Origin: Annulohypoxylon bovei var. microspora
Taxonomy: Eukaryota; Ascomycota; Sordariomycetes; Xylariales; Hypoxylaceae
Length of the DNA stretch: 64,000 bases
Direction of reading: 5' to 3'
NCBI GenBank assembly: GCA_022836615.1
Contig: MU405252.1
Location: 186,001-250,000, forward strand
In this document: in pieces, positions 1 to 11,800 of the stretch
Position numbering within the stretch: the first letter of the stretch is position 1
Layout: each line of letters opens with the position of its first letter
Notes under the pieces: model-generated
Told to the model about the DNA's origin: nothing
Databases searched by the model: none
Seen by the model: the letters and a program-made list of their open reading frames with translations, nothing else
Translations under genes and position numbers: made by a program

Positions 1-2177
1 ATTATAATCAAATAACGCTTAAATACCATATAAAAAGGAAGGTTCGTTTTATAATAGGTTAATCAAACAGTAATAATTTGTTACCTAGCTTAGGTGATTA
101 TTATTTATCAAACTATTAAATTCATGAAATCCAATGTTTATCTAACTATGTCCTCCATTACAAGAGGATATGGGAGTTCCCTTTGGAGTGAATAATATAT
201 GTCATATTAATCTAAAGCAGGGCTCAAGATACGGGATGCCAGCTATAATGGCAGCAAAGCTGTGATTATACCAAGAAAACACCGACAACATGCTAATCAA
301 TGAACTATTCCGAAAACTGGATTAAAGGGATTGTATTGTTATTGTTTCTGTGAATCGGTATTGATCTTGCCGATGGGTGTATAAGCTTTATACCTACCTC
401 TAAGATCGCAAGCCCTAAAGCACCCTGCTTTGGTTTAATGTCTAAAGTTTTCTTGACAACATGATATAGGTTCCTTTGATTAAACAATTGTTTGTATTTC
501 GGATAATACCTTAGCTAGGTACGTAGGTACCTAATAGCAAGAGTAAGGAGCCATTAACTTGAGATGCCAAATATGTGAACTTCGTCGAACCCACATTCCA
601 TCTACGGAAGATCATAACTGCCCCCGAGAACATCCACGCTTCCCAATTTGGTAGTATAAGAAAGGCGCTAAACTTAACGGATGAGATGATTACGTTAACA
701 AGCGCGAAATATATATGGATGATGAAGTTAAGCAGTACCCTAAGAAGGCAAAGAGGCCCCACCCATATTCTAGGTATGAACGAAGAGCAAGTTCTGGTCT
801 CAATGAAGTGCTTCGTCCCTATTGAACCATGTGCTTACCATGAATGTTCCTGTGATTCTCTTTACTTAGGTATCTACCCAGTACCTAACCGTCAACTAAT
901 AGAACATCTCTGGTTGATCGAGTTATTTCGTTCGCGTTATCTTCGAGTCTTCAATGGAAGTCGTTCGTATTTTATCCTTCTAAACCAAATCAAAACCACT
1001 TAATAAATTCAGACGTTCCTTTGATCACGAAATATTCATGGACAGAATTCCAATCTGTTTGTGAAGACCATATCTAAATCATCTTCGTCTGTCCTGGTCT
1101 ACAGGTAACTTCCTAAAATCTCGTCATTCTTTGATTTCATCCTCAAGCAGTAGGTATTTAGTTAACACCAGACTTTCTCGGAGCCTGAAAAAGATCAAGA
1201 GAGTATTGCACACTCTTGTACAAATATCAGGGTATGATAGCCAACCGTGTTCTTCTTAACTGTTGGATATCCTACTGACTGGATGAGATCTCATTCGGGG
1301 ATAGCTATTCCGCTTATGGGTCTGTTGTCATTCAGATTGAAAGCTAAGGACAAATTCTGAGGAGAGGAGGCTTTGTTGCTACATGTGCTATAGAAAGACC
1401 TGACCAATTTGCCCCTTTCTTTCTATAGCTGGACCCTGACCGGTCAAGGAAGGTACAACACCCTCGGCGACCCGGTCTCATTCTTCGGCATAGTATCGCT
1501 ACTTCCCAACGTCGGGCCTCATCACGAACCGGGGATATCACCGATATAACCTCCCTCGCCGAACTCCGTACCGTCGTCAAGCTATCATCTACAAGATACC
1601 TCACCAAGCCGAGAGACAAGCCCTAAATTGAAAAAACACCCAAGGCCCTAATAGAATCATCCAACATCTTTCCTTCTCACCTCTTGTAAAATCTTTTCCT
1701 CTCACCTTTCTAAATTTCCTCCTCACCTTTTCCACAACTCAACACCACTCTTCTTGCTTTTGGTCTTTCTAGGTACTACTAGGAAGACCACCACTTCCTT
1801 ATTCTGCATTAACACACTTGCTTCATCCGCTCGCCTCCGTGGCGTGCTTTCCTTGTTTACTCTACTGTAAAACACTGCCTTCACATCTATTCTCCTACCA
1901 CTAGAACAGAGGCATCTACTCTTGCCTCTCGTCGATAATACCCTACCATTACCCTTTCACAATAAGATCTTTGCCTGTCCAAAGTTCACCACTGAATCTT
2001 GAACAACTCGTCGTTTATCACGTACTGTGAAAAGTTGTACCTACCTACATACACATACAACAGGTACTCACTCAAGCTACCTCGACAAGCTGTACTTATC
2101 TTGAATCCCTCTGCCAAAAGGTATTACTTCAACCCTCATCCTAAGGATATAATGATACTAACATATATGTAGCAAGA
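1..2177. other. Intergenic, AT-rich then CT-rich leader
   Basis: No gene is supported. The first 1.3 kb is AT-rich. It holds a 142-codon open frame on the plus strand at 575-1003 that resembles nothing I know and lacks splice context. From about 1660 to 1990 the plus strand is strongly CT-rich, as in fungal core promoters and 5' leaders, and probably serves the gene starting at 2178. Confidence 0.5.
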
Positions 2178-3407
2178 ATGGCTTTCTACCAGCGATTGTG
2201 TAATGAGCTGAGGCTTGAGGTCTGGGAGCAAGCCGCAATGGTGCCCGGCATGCACCACTTCTACTTCTTCGTCGACCGCCAGGCAGATGGCATGCCCGGC
2301 CACAATCTCAACATGCAGACTCCTGTCATTTTCGATTACGAGGAGAATGGTTACGATCCTTCTGCGTGGCGCCGACGCACTGAGCTCATGGGAGTTGACG
2401 CGGCATCGAGAAGGGTGATGACGAGTTTAATCATGAAGCCATCATCAAAGAAGCTCTGGCCCTGCTTTCCACTTCCCCTGGTGAATAACGTTGATAAATC
2501 TGCCTTCGTCCTCTGCGATCTCGACATGATCTGTTTCAAGATGGTTGGTGAGATCACCGCCTCGTGGGCCCGGCCTGTAGTGAACAATTTTCTGTTCGCG
2601 GGAATCAAGCGCATTTCCATCGAGTATGACATGCAGTACTTATGCAGACGTTACAATAACCCTCCGTTCAGATGCCAATGCAACGGTACACCCCATGCGA
2701 ACTTGGACTTTTGCCCTGCCGCCCTGGATAAGTTTCTGGCCTACTTTCCCGACCTCGAGAAACTCTTCTTCATCAAGAAGGTCATTCCGGAGGGTCTCAA
2801 CCCCTCTGAATCTATTCAGATTATATCTGGCAAGAGAGACTACGAGGGCATGATGAGGAATGAGCGCAACGTCCAAGTCTTTGACCATCCCCGCATAACA
2901 CGCATGGTTGCCTACAAGCAGCACTTCAAGGACACGTACGACAAGTTCAGAAGTAAGTTACCTATTTTCGGAGGGTTTGTGGAGCGAAGCATACCCTTAA
3001 CATCGCTGTCTCTTCTCTTGTACAAGCCACATACTAATAAATATTTTCAATATGCAGGCATTGCCAAACGTGAGAAGCTAGCGAGCTTTGAGGACAAGAA
3101 CCATCATTACTACGAGGTTCGTGAGTGCGACTCCGAAGTCCTCGTTGACCATGATAAAATCTGGAATCACTTCAGTGAACTCGAGGACCTTTGGGCTACC
3201 CAGAAGGACGACCCGAATCTGGGCCATGCTGTCAAGGAAGTTGAACTCGGCTTGCTTGTGTATATCGACCCTCAGATGTTGGTTGATGAACCAGTCCGTT
3301 CGATCAAGGCCGCAAAGTCTGTGAAGACCGTCAAGGCCAATTCTCTCAAGCCCAAGTCTACTAAGGCTAAGGCTAAGGCTAAGGCGAAGGTTCGCAAGTC
3401 GTCTTAA
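2178..3407 (+). CDS. 2EXR-like domain hypothetical protein
   Basis: Proposed exons are 2178-2952 and 3058-3407, giving about 374 residues. The start AATGGCTTTC follows a CT-rich leader. The N-terminus (FYQRLCNELRLEVWEQAA) resembles the LPxELRLxIW motif of fungal 2EXR-domain proteins, a large family of unknown biochemical role. Two cysteine-containing patches follow near residues 155-180. The C-terminus is a lysine/alanine-rich basic tail (KAKAKAKAKVRKSS), possibly nuclear or nucleic-acid binding; that is inference. The 105-nt segment 2953-3057 has a GTAAGT donor, a CTAATA branch point and a TATGCAG acceptor, yet is a multiple of three without a stop, so the unspliced frame also reads through to 409 residues. 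I favour splicing because the segment is AT-rich and unlike its flanks. Family assignment is moderate. Confidence 0.7.
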   Translation: MAFYQRLCNELRLEVWEQAAMVPGMHHFYFFVDRQADGMPGHNLNMQTPVIFDYEENGYDPSAWRRRTELMGVDAASRRVMTSLIMKPSSKKLWPCFPLPLVNNVDKSAFVLCDLDMICFKMVGEITASWARPVVNNFLFAGIKRISIEYDMQYLCRRYNNPPFRCQCNGTPHANLDFCPAALDKFLAYFPDLEKLFFIKKVIPEGLNPSESIQIISGKRDYEGMMRNERNVQVFDHPRITRMVAYKQHFKDTYDKFRSKLPIFGGFVERSIPLTSLSLLLYKPHTNKYFQYAGIAKREKLASFEDKNHHYYEVRECDSEVLVDHDKIWNHFSELEDLWATQKDDPNLGHAVKEVELGLLVYIDPQMLVDEPVRSIKAAKSVKTVKANSLKPKSTKAKAKAKAKVRKSS

Positions 3408-3998
3408 ACGACGACACACATGGCAGGATGAGAGGGCGTCTACAGAGCCTATACTAGTAGGAACACTGTCTTGACTTTGCCCTGAGAGCTTTTATCAATT
3501 AGCTCTCCCCTGTTATGCGATGATTTCGAAGAAAATCATCTACACACACCCCCGACCGCCCCCCTTTTCTCTGCCCCGATTTTCTCCGCACTTGTTCTAT
3601 TCTCAGTCTTCAAGAACAAGAGATACAAATGTACTGTTGCAAATCGTGGCTTGCGGATTGATCACAGTTGAAGATAGCAATAAAACATGATGCTGTCAAA
3701 AAATTGACATTTTCCAGTTAGTAAGCTAAAGTGAAAGGTCCTTGACTAGGCCGAGATCGGCGCTAGCGATTAAAATATCTGGGGATTTGCCTAGGTAAAT
3801 ACGCAGTAAATCCGTATCTATGGCTCATCCTGTAGTTGCCCATGATAATCATAAGATAGTTACCGAGGGCCATACATTACATCCGCGTATCCGCGTTATC
3901 GCGCCAGACGATATATTTTCTCTAGAACAACTTCAGGTAAGTGTTAGAGAATACTCTACATTAACTAATTTTATTCTAGCTTAAATGAGACTCTTACG
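3408..3998. other. Intergenic, holds a possible upstream ORF
   Basis: This is the 3' region of the 2EXR-like gene and the promoter or leader of the LrgB-family gene. The only structured item is the short open frame at 3820-3984, described separately. Confidence 0.5.
3820..3984 (+). other. Possible uORF or alternative N-terminal exon of the LrgB-family gene
   Basis: A 54-codon frame begins with ATGGCTCATCC and ends at TAA 3982-3984, 14 bases before the preferred LrgB start at 3999. It contains a GTAAGT donor at 3937 and a TTAACTAAT branch. Splicing to TAG 3979 gives an immediate out-of-frame stop. Splicing to the GAG at 3989 would join the frame in phase to the LrgB reading frame and add 42 residues. 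The peptide half (RIRVIAPDDIFSLEQLQ) looks protein-like. Whether it is a uORF or a genuine first exon cannot be settled from sequence alone. Confidence 0.35.
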
Positions 3999-5856
3999 AT
4001 GGCGGTTGCGCGCAAACAAGCCTTAGATGACCTGCTATCAGCAGTACAACTCGTACGTCCTATCTATTCTTATATTTTATGATAACTAGGTACTGTGCTA
4101 ACTAATGCGATCGCAGTCATTCCGGCATTCCCGGCACAACATCGTACAGTCATGGCTATATGTTCCATCTGGCATTATTCTAATGCTACTGGCTTGCTTC
4201 GGAGTTAAGAAGTTATTTGGACTCGGATCTGTGGCCTTTCCGTCGTCGGTAGCATGTCTTGTCATCCTTTTCTTGGCTCTGCTATTATCCGAGCAAGTCC
4301 TCGGCGAGCATCGGACAAAGCGCATCGTTGGTATTATTGAAATTCCGGTAAGTCATGTCGCTACCATCTCTCTAGACAGTCTTGTAATTGATATGTTCCT
4401 TAGGGTGGCTGGGCGTTACGATGGATCAATGTGCTGTTCACGCCTTCGTTCGTTTTGCTACCCCTGAGTCCATCAATAGGGGGGATTGAGGTCCTCAAGA
4501 TCATCGCTGTTTTTAGTAAGCGATACACTAAACTATACTTATCAAATGGTTATCGTACTAAATCTTTCTTAGTAATTGGCTTCGTCGTGATGATGGTCCT
4601 CGCGGCATATATGACCCGAGGCATCCAGTTAGTCCTGGGATCGTCAAAGCGAGCCATGACCGCGCGTGCGGAAGAGCTCAACCCCAGCAGCGAAGAAATA
4701 CCCATGACAATCGCGCCAGCGTCTGGAGGAACCTCTACCCCGGCAGATATTTCAGACCAACCTTCGTCAGACGAAGTGGACCTACAGCGTCCTCCACTGT
4801 CTCGAGATGTTGCACAAGGGCGTCAAACAGACACATCGTCCCCAGTGAACAGCGATACCGAGCATTCAAGCCTCCCACCACAAGCCCCGATCCCGCCATC
4901 CCGATCCGTTCGCTGGGCAGCCATAATCACCACCCGTCTAGACCTATTCATCTACACCCTCCTCTTCCTCTTCGTAGGCCTCCCCGTCTACTACGCGGGC
5001 GGCTACGCCATGCCGCTGCACCTCACCGTCAACATCCTAACCTACTTCGGCGCAATGTCGCTGCCCCTGCACTGGCGCACCTACCTGCACCCCGTGCTCG
5101 TCTGCTCGCTCCTCACCGTCCTCAGCATCTGGATCCTCGGGCTCGCCAACCACACCCCCCTCCCCTCCACCCTGGCTGCCTACAAGACCGGCACCGGGTA
5201 CGCCGAGCTCTGGAGCGGCAGCGCCGCGCTCTCGGGTGCCGGTGACCTGTTCGCCAGCGCGCTGGACGCGAGCATCGTGTCGTTCGCGCTGCCGGTGTAC
5301 CGGTACCGGCGGGAGCTGCGGCAGCACCTGGCGGCGATCCTAGTCCCCAATATCGCCATCAGCGTCGGCTCGCTGTTCGCGTACCCGAGCGTCTGCCACG
5401 CCGTCGGCATCAGCGCGCCGCGCAGCCTGGCCTTCGCCGCGCGCAGCCTGACCCTCGCCCTGGCCGTCCCCGCCACCGCGAACCTGGGCGGCGACGTGAA
5501 CACCGTCGCCGCGCTGGCCATCATGAGCGGCATCGTGGGCGTGCTGGTGGGGCAGCGCATGTTGGCGTGGCTGAAGATTCCGGATGGTGAGTTTGGGGTT
5601 ATGCCTATCGGCCTACTTACTTATTACCCTTCTACACAGGATAGGTAGCTAACTCGTGTGCGCAGACGATTATGTGACCCGCGGCGTGACCCTCGGCGCC
5701 AACTCCTCGGCCATAGCAGCGGCCCTGCTGTTACGCACCGACCCCCGGGCCGCGGCGCTGTCGATCCTAGCGATGAGCCTGTTCGGGACCATCACGGTTC
5801 TGTTCACGTCGATCCCGCCGATGACGGTCGTGATACAGTCGTTAGTAGGGATGTGA
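3999..5856 (+). CDS. LrgB-family integral membrane protein
   Basis: Five exons, 3999-4052, 4117-4347, 4404-4515, 4573-5586 and 5666-5856, join in phase to 533 residues. All introns are GT-AG with CTAAC-like branch points. The N-terminal half has several membrane segments (SWLYVPSGIILMLLACFGV onwards), then a low-complexity Ser/Thr/Pro cytoplasmic linker of about 95 residues. The C-terminal half has a second membrane block with GAMSLPLHW, a DASIVSFALPVY segment and a small-residue-rich end (GANSSAIAAALL). This matches fungal and plant LrgA/LrgB fusion proteins. The plant member is the chloroplast glycolate/glycerate transporter, and bacterial LrgAB/CidAB act in pyruvate uptake and murein control. 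The substrate in fungi is not established. Exons 1-3 use AT-ending codons while exon 4 from about 4910 is very GC-rich at third positions. Confidence 0.85.
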
Positions 5857-8800
5857 ACCTCAACTTGTGCAGCTGGGTAGGTTGATTATCATGCAATATC
5901 GAATATACGGCACGACGGTGTTTTTTAAACAGCCGTTCTCTTTTAAATAAAGCCACCAAAACCCAGATGATCTCTCAAGCCGATTTACACTTAGAACTTA
6001 AGGCTTGTACGGATATTTCACTGCCTTGTTTTGCTTGGTAGAGATAGACTTGAAGATAGACACTTTAGACATTCATAATAATGTGGTCCACGGCCGACGA
6101 CTCTCTTCGTTGTGTTATGAAAAAGGCAGTACATGATAGTATAATGAGTAACAAGTGCTAATTTGACGGGTTTCCTCCCAACCTGCAGGGTCCTTCAGCG
6201 CATGAAGTATGGCACGTTCCGTCCTGCCAAATTTCTGCAAGCCACTTCGAGTTCCGGCCTCCGATTATCGCCTTCGGAATGCCCCAAGAACAGTCCATCC
6301 GTCTGTCGTGAAAGCCTTTGCGCACTGCTCCGATGACAAGTTGTGTCTAATGCGAGTTGCGCTTTCTATTCCCGTACTTTCTCTATGTTGTTGTGTTGAT
6401 GTGGCATGAAATTTGATATCAATAATCTTCGTCGACTGTTGGGTTCGTTCCAACCGCTCCCCAATTAATCTTGCTGAAAGGGTGCCTTGTTAATCTCTCG
6501 GCCCGTGGATTTAATCCTCAATCCATCGAAATCCATTGGGTGTTTCTTGTCATATTCGTCTACGAGCTTTATAGGTAGTAATTACAGTATAACTTAGGTA
6601 CTTAATAAGATATTGAACGAAATTAATAAATATTAGGTATGTACTGAGGAACTTAGTAGGTAGCCATCATGAAAGATTTGGTAGCGAATGTAATAGTGAA
6701 GTGATTGAAAGCGATTGTTTAAATTCTCTAATGATGTTTTACCCAAAACACTACCTGCGCCTAGAGATACGACATCTACCTCATTATAAACTTTACGAAT
6801 CCTATACATATTAATAATAACTCATAAGGGAAATAAATTCACTCTATATATCGTAACATCTACTTGCCTGGATATATTTTAATTCGTCACAGTTCCATCC
6901 CCCATTACAACAAGCCATCCCTAAGCCAAGTAGCTTACCCAGTATGCGAAACATCTTTTACCAGCTAGCTAATCTTTTTTTCAATCAGGGCCACCATCTT
7001 TTTAATGGCATATCGTCGTAAATGTCGTTGCAAATCTCGTAGGAACCAATGCCTTATCTTAGTATATGCCCTTACCTAGTAGACCGATTTCATGTAGTTT
7101 TAGATGGGTGTTGTCGGCGAAGCCTTCCTCTTCAATCACGTTCGCGGTTGTCTATTGAAAGCCCTCGCGCATTAAGAGGGGCACATCATGGTACTTAACA
7201 ATTATCTATCCAGCCCATGGCTAAGGTTCTGACAATGCCGTCATTTTTATAAGATAATAAAAAAGAGATATTAATCAAGGTGGATTGAATAAATGATAAT
7301 GTACGGTAAGCTAGTCCATTTTATAATATATCTCGACTTTCGATTTTCGACTGCTTATATCTAGGTGTGTTCGATGTTTTGAGGCAACCTTGAAACTGTC
7401 CCTCCACTAAAGCGCAGCATCTCCACCCCCAAAACTGTATGGCCTTCTGATTGGTTACTCTATCTACAGCCAATCATTCAATTGAAGCCCCTTACAACGC
7501 TATTATTTAGCTTCCCGTGAGAAATATTAGTGTTTTGTTGCGCTAGCTAGAAAAATGCCGATTTCACTGCTAAATTTTACAGCCTAGATCGGCGCTATCT
7601 TCGGTATTCACCGTAAATGATACTTTACCTCTGGTCTTAGAGGCTTCTAAATCACACAGACATTATTTATAAGCAGACTCGGCACTTATCACTCGTTACT
7701 TTTAATCCTCCGAATCACTCCTATCTACAGTAAGTTCACTTTTTGGGTGCACTATTATCAAGCTTTGCTTGAGATCAGACCATATTGGCATGGCGTTGGT
7801 CTAGGTTACGTAAGGTTAGTAAGTACTAGGATTGCTCGAGCGTCGTATCGAATGCTTTTCGCTGATGTTGATTATTCAATTATAACCCTAAATGAAAATA
7901 CAAGAAATGGGATGAGAGCACATATAGGTAGAGATATTGACGAGGATGCATAGATTGATGCATGTATAGTCTAACTAACTACCACTAATTCAAATCTACA
8001 GCCAGTAATTATAATAGATTTTCTGGATACGAGAGAAAGCAGGTTAAAGACAATCAAGAACATTGCATCCATCCATTTTTTCCACTCTACCTATCTATAC
8101 GCAAGCTACCTAGGTACCGCAACATCACGACGAGCCTCACCAAGCGACAAGGCCTACACAACATCCCCTTAACTCAGCTCCCATTCTTCCCACCCGGCCC
8201 GCACGGCCGCCGAACTGCGACGTCGTATTTAAACAATAGCATTTTAGCCTATGGGATTTGTTTCTATCGCCTTGTTAATCCCGATTCTCTCACCGTGCCC
8301 GTTAAGGCTGTAAGTCGAGCCAGGTATGACGTCACGCGCCAAGCCCGTCTCCGCGGGAGATAATCCAACCCAACCCACCACCAAGTTGTGGATGACGACG
8401 GACTATACGATACCACGGCAAGTATAAATAGAATATACGTCTATACCGCCCTACCGCCTTACCTCTGTGTTACGTAGTAAGCCAGTTGTCAGTCAACGGA
8501 ATTAGGAACCGATCTCGTATACCTATTTTCCACGGTTACATAGTAGCAGTGCTTTAGATAAACGAGATAAATGAGCAGAGCAAAAACTCGTCATGATCAC
8601 CTCCTCGTCGCATCATGACGTACGCCCGCCCGTATCGCGACGACGCAGATCTCAGGCACGCCGTTGCGCTAACCCCCAAGAGCCCGGGCGTCGGACCAAT
8701 AAGTGCCGGCGCGCCCTCGGTCCTGAGTGCCGATTTCGTCCTTCGGGTCCCCGAAACAGGCAACCGGGACGCCGATCGCTGTGGTGGTGGTGAAAAAAAG

Positions 8801-11800
8801 GTCTCATTTTCTCACCGCCGCACTAGCCACTCCTGTCGTCATTCGAGGCCGAAGATCACCAGGCGCGTCGCCCAATGGGCGTCGCGTCCCCCCTCGACTT
8901 ATCTACTGCGCTGTCCGACCTCGAGCGCTGCACCACCGCGAAGCTGCTGTGGCGACCTGTGGCACCGTTGTCGCACACGTATATACGTAGAGGTAGGTAG
9001 TCCTCGGTGTGCTCCCGCCAAAGGCAATGCTCGACGTCGACTGCTAGGTATTATGCACGTAGGTAGGGTCGAGTCGACTCCCGTGTACTTCGCGGGTCTG
9101 TGGCGAGTGCGGAGGACTGCCGGATGAGGAAAGTTTGCTACCTGATAGAGGCCTGTCATTGGCTATCGCGACAGCCTATTCTGCCCAGAAGTCTCTCTGA
9201 CCTGTGGCTCGTGAAGTGGCAAGTTTGGCAGCTCGAGCAGCAATCATTCGTTAATATCCACGCTCCCTTATGTGAAAATGATGTGGCTAGTACCGCGGCA
9301 ACCGCTCTGTATTGTCGCACTAGAATTGCCCAAAGAGGGAGCTACCCCAGGGCGTGATACGATAATCTGTGGCTCAACATCCCATTCTGGGGTCGCGTAT
9401 TTCTGTGGCGATGCCGAGCTCTGCAATTTTGAGTGACTCCCTCGAACCATGTCGTTTCCCCTGGGAAGCCTCTCCCTACAAGTATGATTGGTCCCGAGAA
9501 CACTTGCGGTAGTTCAATGGCGGCCGTGGCTTCTGCAGGGACCGTAGCGAGATAGAGATAGGTGGCAATCATTAGATGTCGTACTAAATTGTGCCGAAAG
9601 GACAACCTATCCGTCCCGGACTCACTTCGCTTGTGCAACTTGAACTCCCTAGCCAGCTGAAATAAACACCTCTTCGAGAATCTTATTGGGCCCGGTTCTA
9701 GATGAGACATGCGGATGTCGTAGATTGCGACTACACGTGGCCAAAGGGAGGCCTCCATACGCTGTCTAGATCGGCCTGTTCCTGAGAGCCTTTGTGTAGA
9801 CGCGCCTCATGTCCTTCGGAAACTCGCATACGCGTGCGACAATTAGTCGGTGGCTCAAATTCCGAGTGGAAGATGCCCGAGACACGCTTATGTGGAAGCC
9901 GCCTGGATTCGCTACCAACGCATCGCCATTATTCCCAAGGATGGCACGATCGCAAAACTCTCCTTGCAACGCTCTCTACCGGTCGGCTCCGTAATATTCG
10001 ATCGGAATTTGTGGTGAGGCCCGGACTCGTTGCCGGGGTCAAGCCTCCCGTAGGCCTAGACAGACTGTGGCGAGTGAATCCCTCCTGAAAATCGATTGTC
10101 GTTGTAAGTACCAGTACTTCGGTCGCTAAGCTGGCCACTATCTCAGCGACCGGGCCGGGGCTCGCAGCGCGTCACAGCTGCATAATGCAGGGCCCCAATA
10201 AGCCCCCAATGGCAAGCTGTAACGAAATTTTCCTAATCCACGAGCTACAATGGACGCTGTTAGCTGCAGCTCTAGGGGCCTATGTAAGCGCTATTCGTAC
10301 CCTTTACAGCACACATGCCAGCTGGCAGTCCCTAATAGTTAGGCGTGCTGTAGTGTAATGCGATGCGCTGTAAATACCGAAGACGGTGCCAAATTTTATG
10401 GAGGCCAGCTGATAACTACCTGGATCGTCGATGCACTTGATAACTTATTGCCCTAGCTGCCTACCTACTTAGATACTAGGTATACGTAATGAGACGGTGA
10501 ATATTTTTGTTTTGTTCAGCTGGATACTAAAATATCGATTGCCGTTTTGCGCCTAGCGATGTGACTACTAGGTATGGAATTGATGTTGGCATGTGTTGAC
10601 ACATTCTCTTCATTTTCATGATTAGTAGCACGGAGAATGGGGGTGTAAGATGCTGTGTCGGTCAGGTCGGCTAAGACTCTGGTTTCCCAGCTGTAGTACA
10701 GCGAAGATGTGTTGCCCGAGACTTGGATGCTATTGGCGCTGTTTAATTTATAATCGATCGCTAATCATTCAAGTAGATTCAACCCGAGCGCAAGTCGAAC
10801 TTGGAGACGAAAGGAAAGAGTAGGATAAACGCTGGTTTTAACAGATGCCGAATGGAGACTGGGAACTTCTATTATGACAGGCCACCATAGAACCCCCCTT
10901 ACCCCCCCTACTAACCGATTTTCAAGATTTCTAGAAGAAATTCACTCGGGAGTTTCATATCGACTTCCCTTGGGGGTGGGAGGGAGGACGATACGGAACC
11001 GGGCTAGAAGGATTTCGGTTCCTGCATGTCTCCCACGTAGGCAAGGACCCGCGAGTTGGTCGAACCTGAACTCTGCAGTTAGTCTAGCATGTCAACACAG
11101 GTACATCGGTCACGGAGTCTAGAAACGTGGGATTGAAATGAGTCCATCCTGGTAGAAGTACCGCATGCCCGAGGAGTTTAGGTAGGTAGCCAGGCAGCTA
11201 GGGTGACATCTGTTCCGACAACCTCAGAATCATGTACCACGGCATCTAAAAGTAAGCCCGTCTATTTGGGCGACGGTGACACGAGATAGCCGCATATGAA
11301 GTCGTACAGTTGGCTGGACCAACATGCGGAACGCGCAAACCACTCGCCACAGTACTGTGGAGGTGTCTGAAGAGAGGTCCGTGTGCACTGCCCCAGTTCA
11401 ACCCAGACGTCGATCATCATTTGTGGCTTTCTTGGGCTAGAGATTCTCAACGTCAGGTCATCAATCAACATGCCCCATGTCCCCAGGTCCCATAAGCAGC
11501 TAAGGGCGAAACCATATTGGGATCGGGGAAATGACGACGATACAGTTAATGAAGCGTTAGAGGAATAGATGGATATGACAGCGTTGACAGCGGTGTAAAT
11601 CTTTTGGTTAGCTGATTAGTTTGATTACGAAAGCCGACAGTCTTGCCGCTATACCTAGTAGTTGATCAGTTGTTTTTGATACCTGACGAGGAAATAACGC
11701 TTGTAATATTGTTATATTGTTGCTCGGCATCTCCCTCACCCCAAGATCCCATGATCCCTCTCTTCTTCCCTCTCTCCGAGATTATCAACCCCACAACGAA

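Noticed and set aside
575..1003. 142-codon plus-strand frame
   Set aside because: Composition is ordinary for AT-rich random sequence and nothing is recognisable; kept only as a note in the intergenic entry.
8554..10138. Cluster of overlapping frames on both strands, up to 170 codons
   Set aside because: The frames compete on both strands in GC-richer DNA, with no motifs, no splice signals joining them and no recognisable family.
7575..10400. Shared short strings (TCTTCGGTATTYAC, GATCGGCGCT) at 3745, 7583 and 10380
   Set aside because: Matches are 10-14 bp with no extended alignment by eye; too short to call a repeat family.
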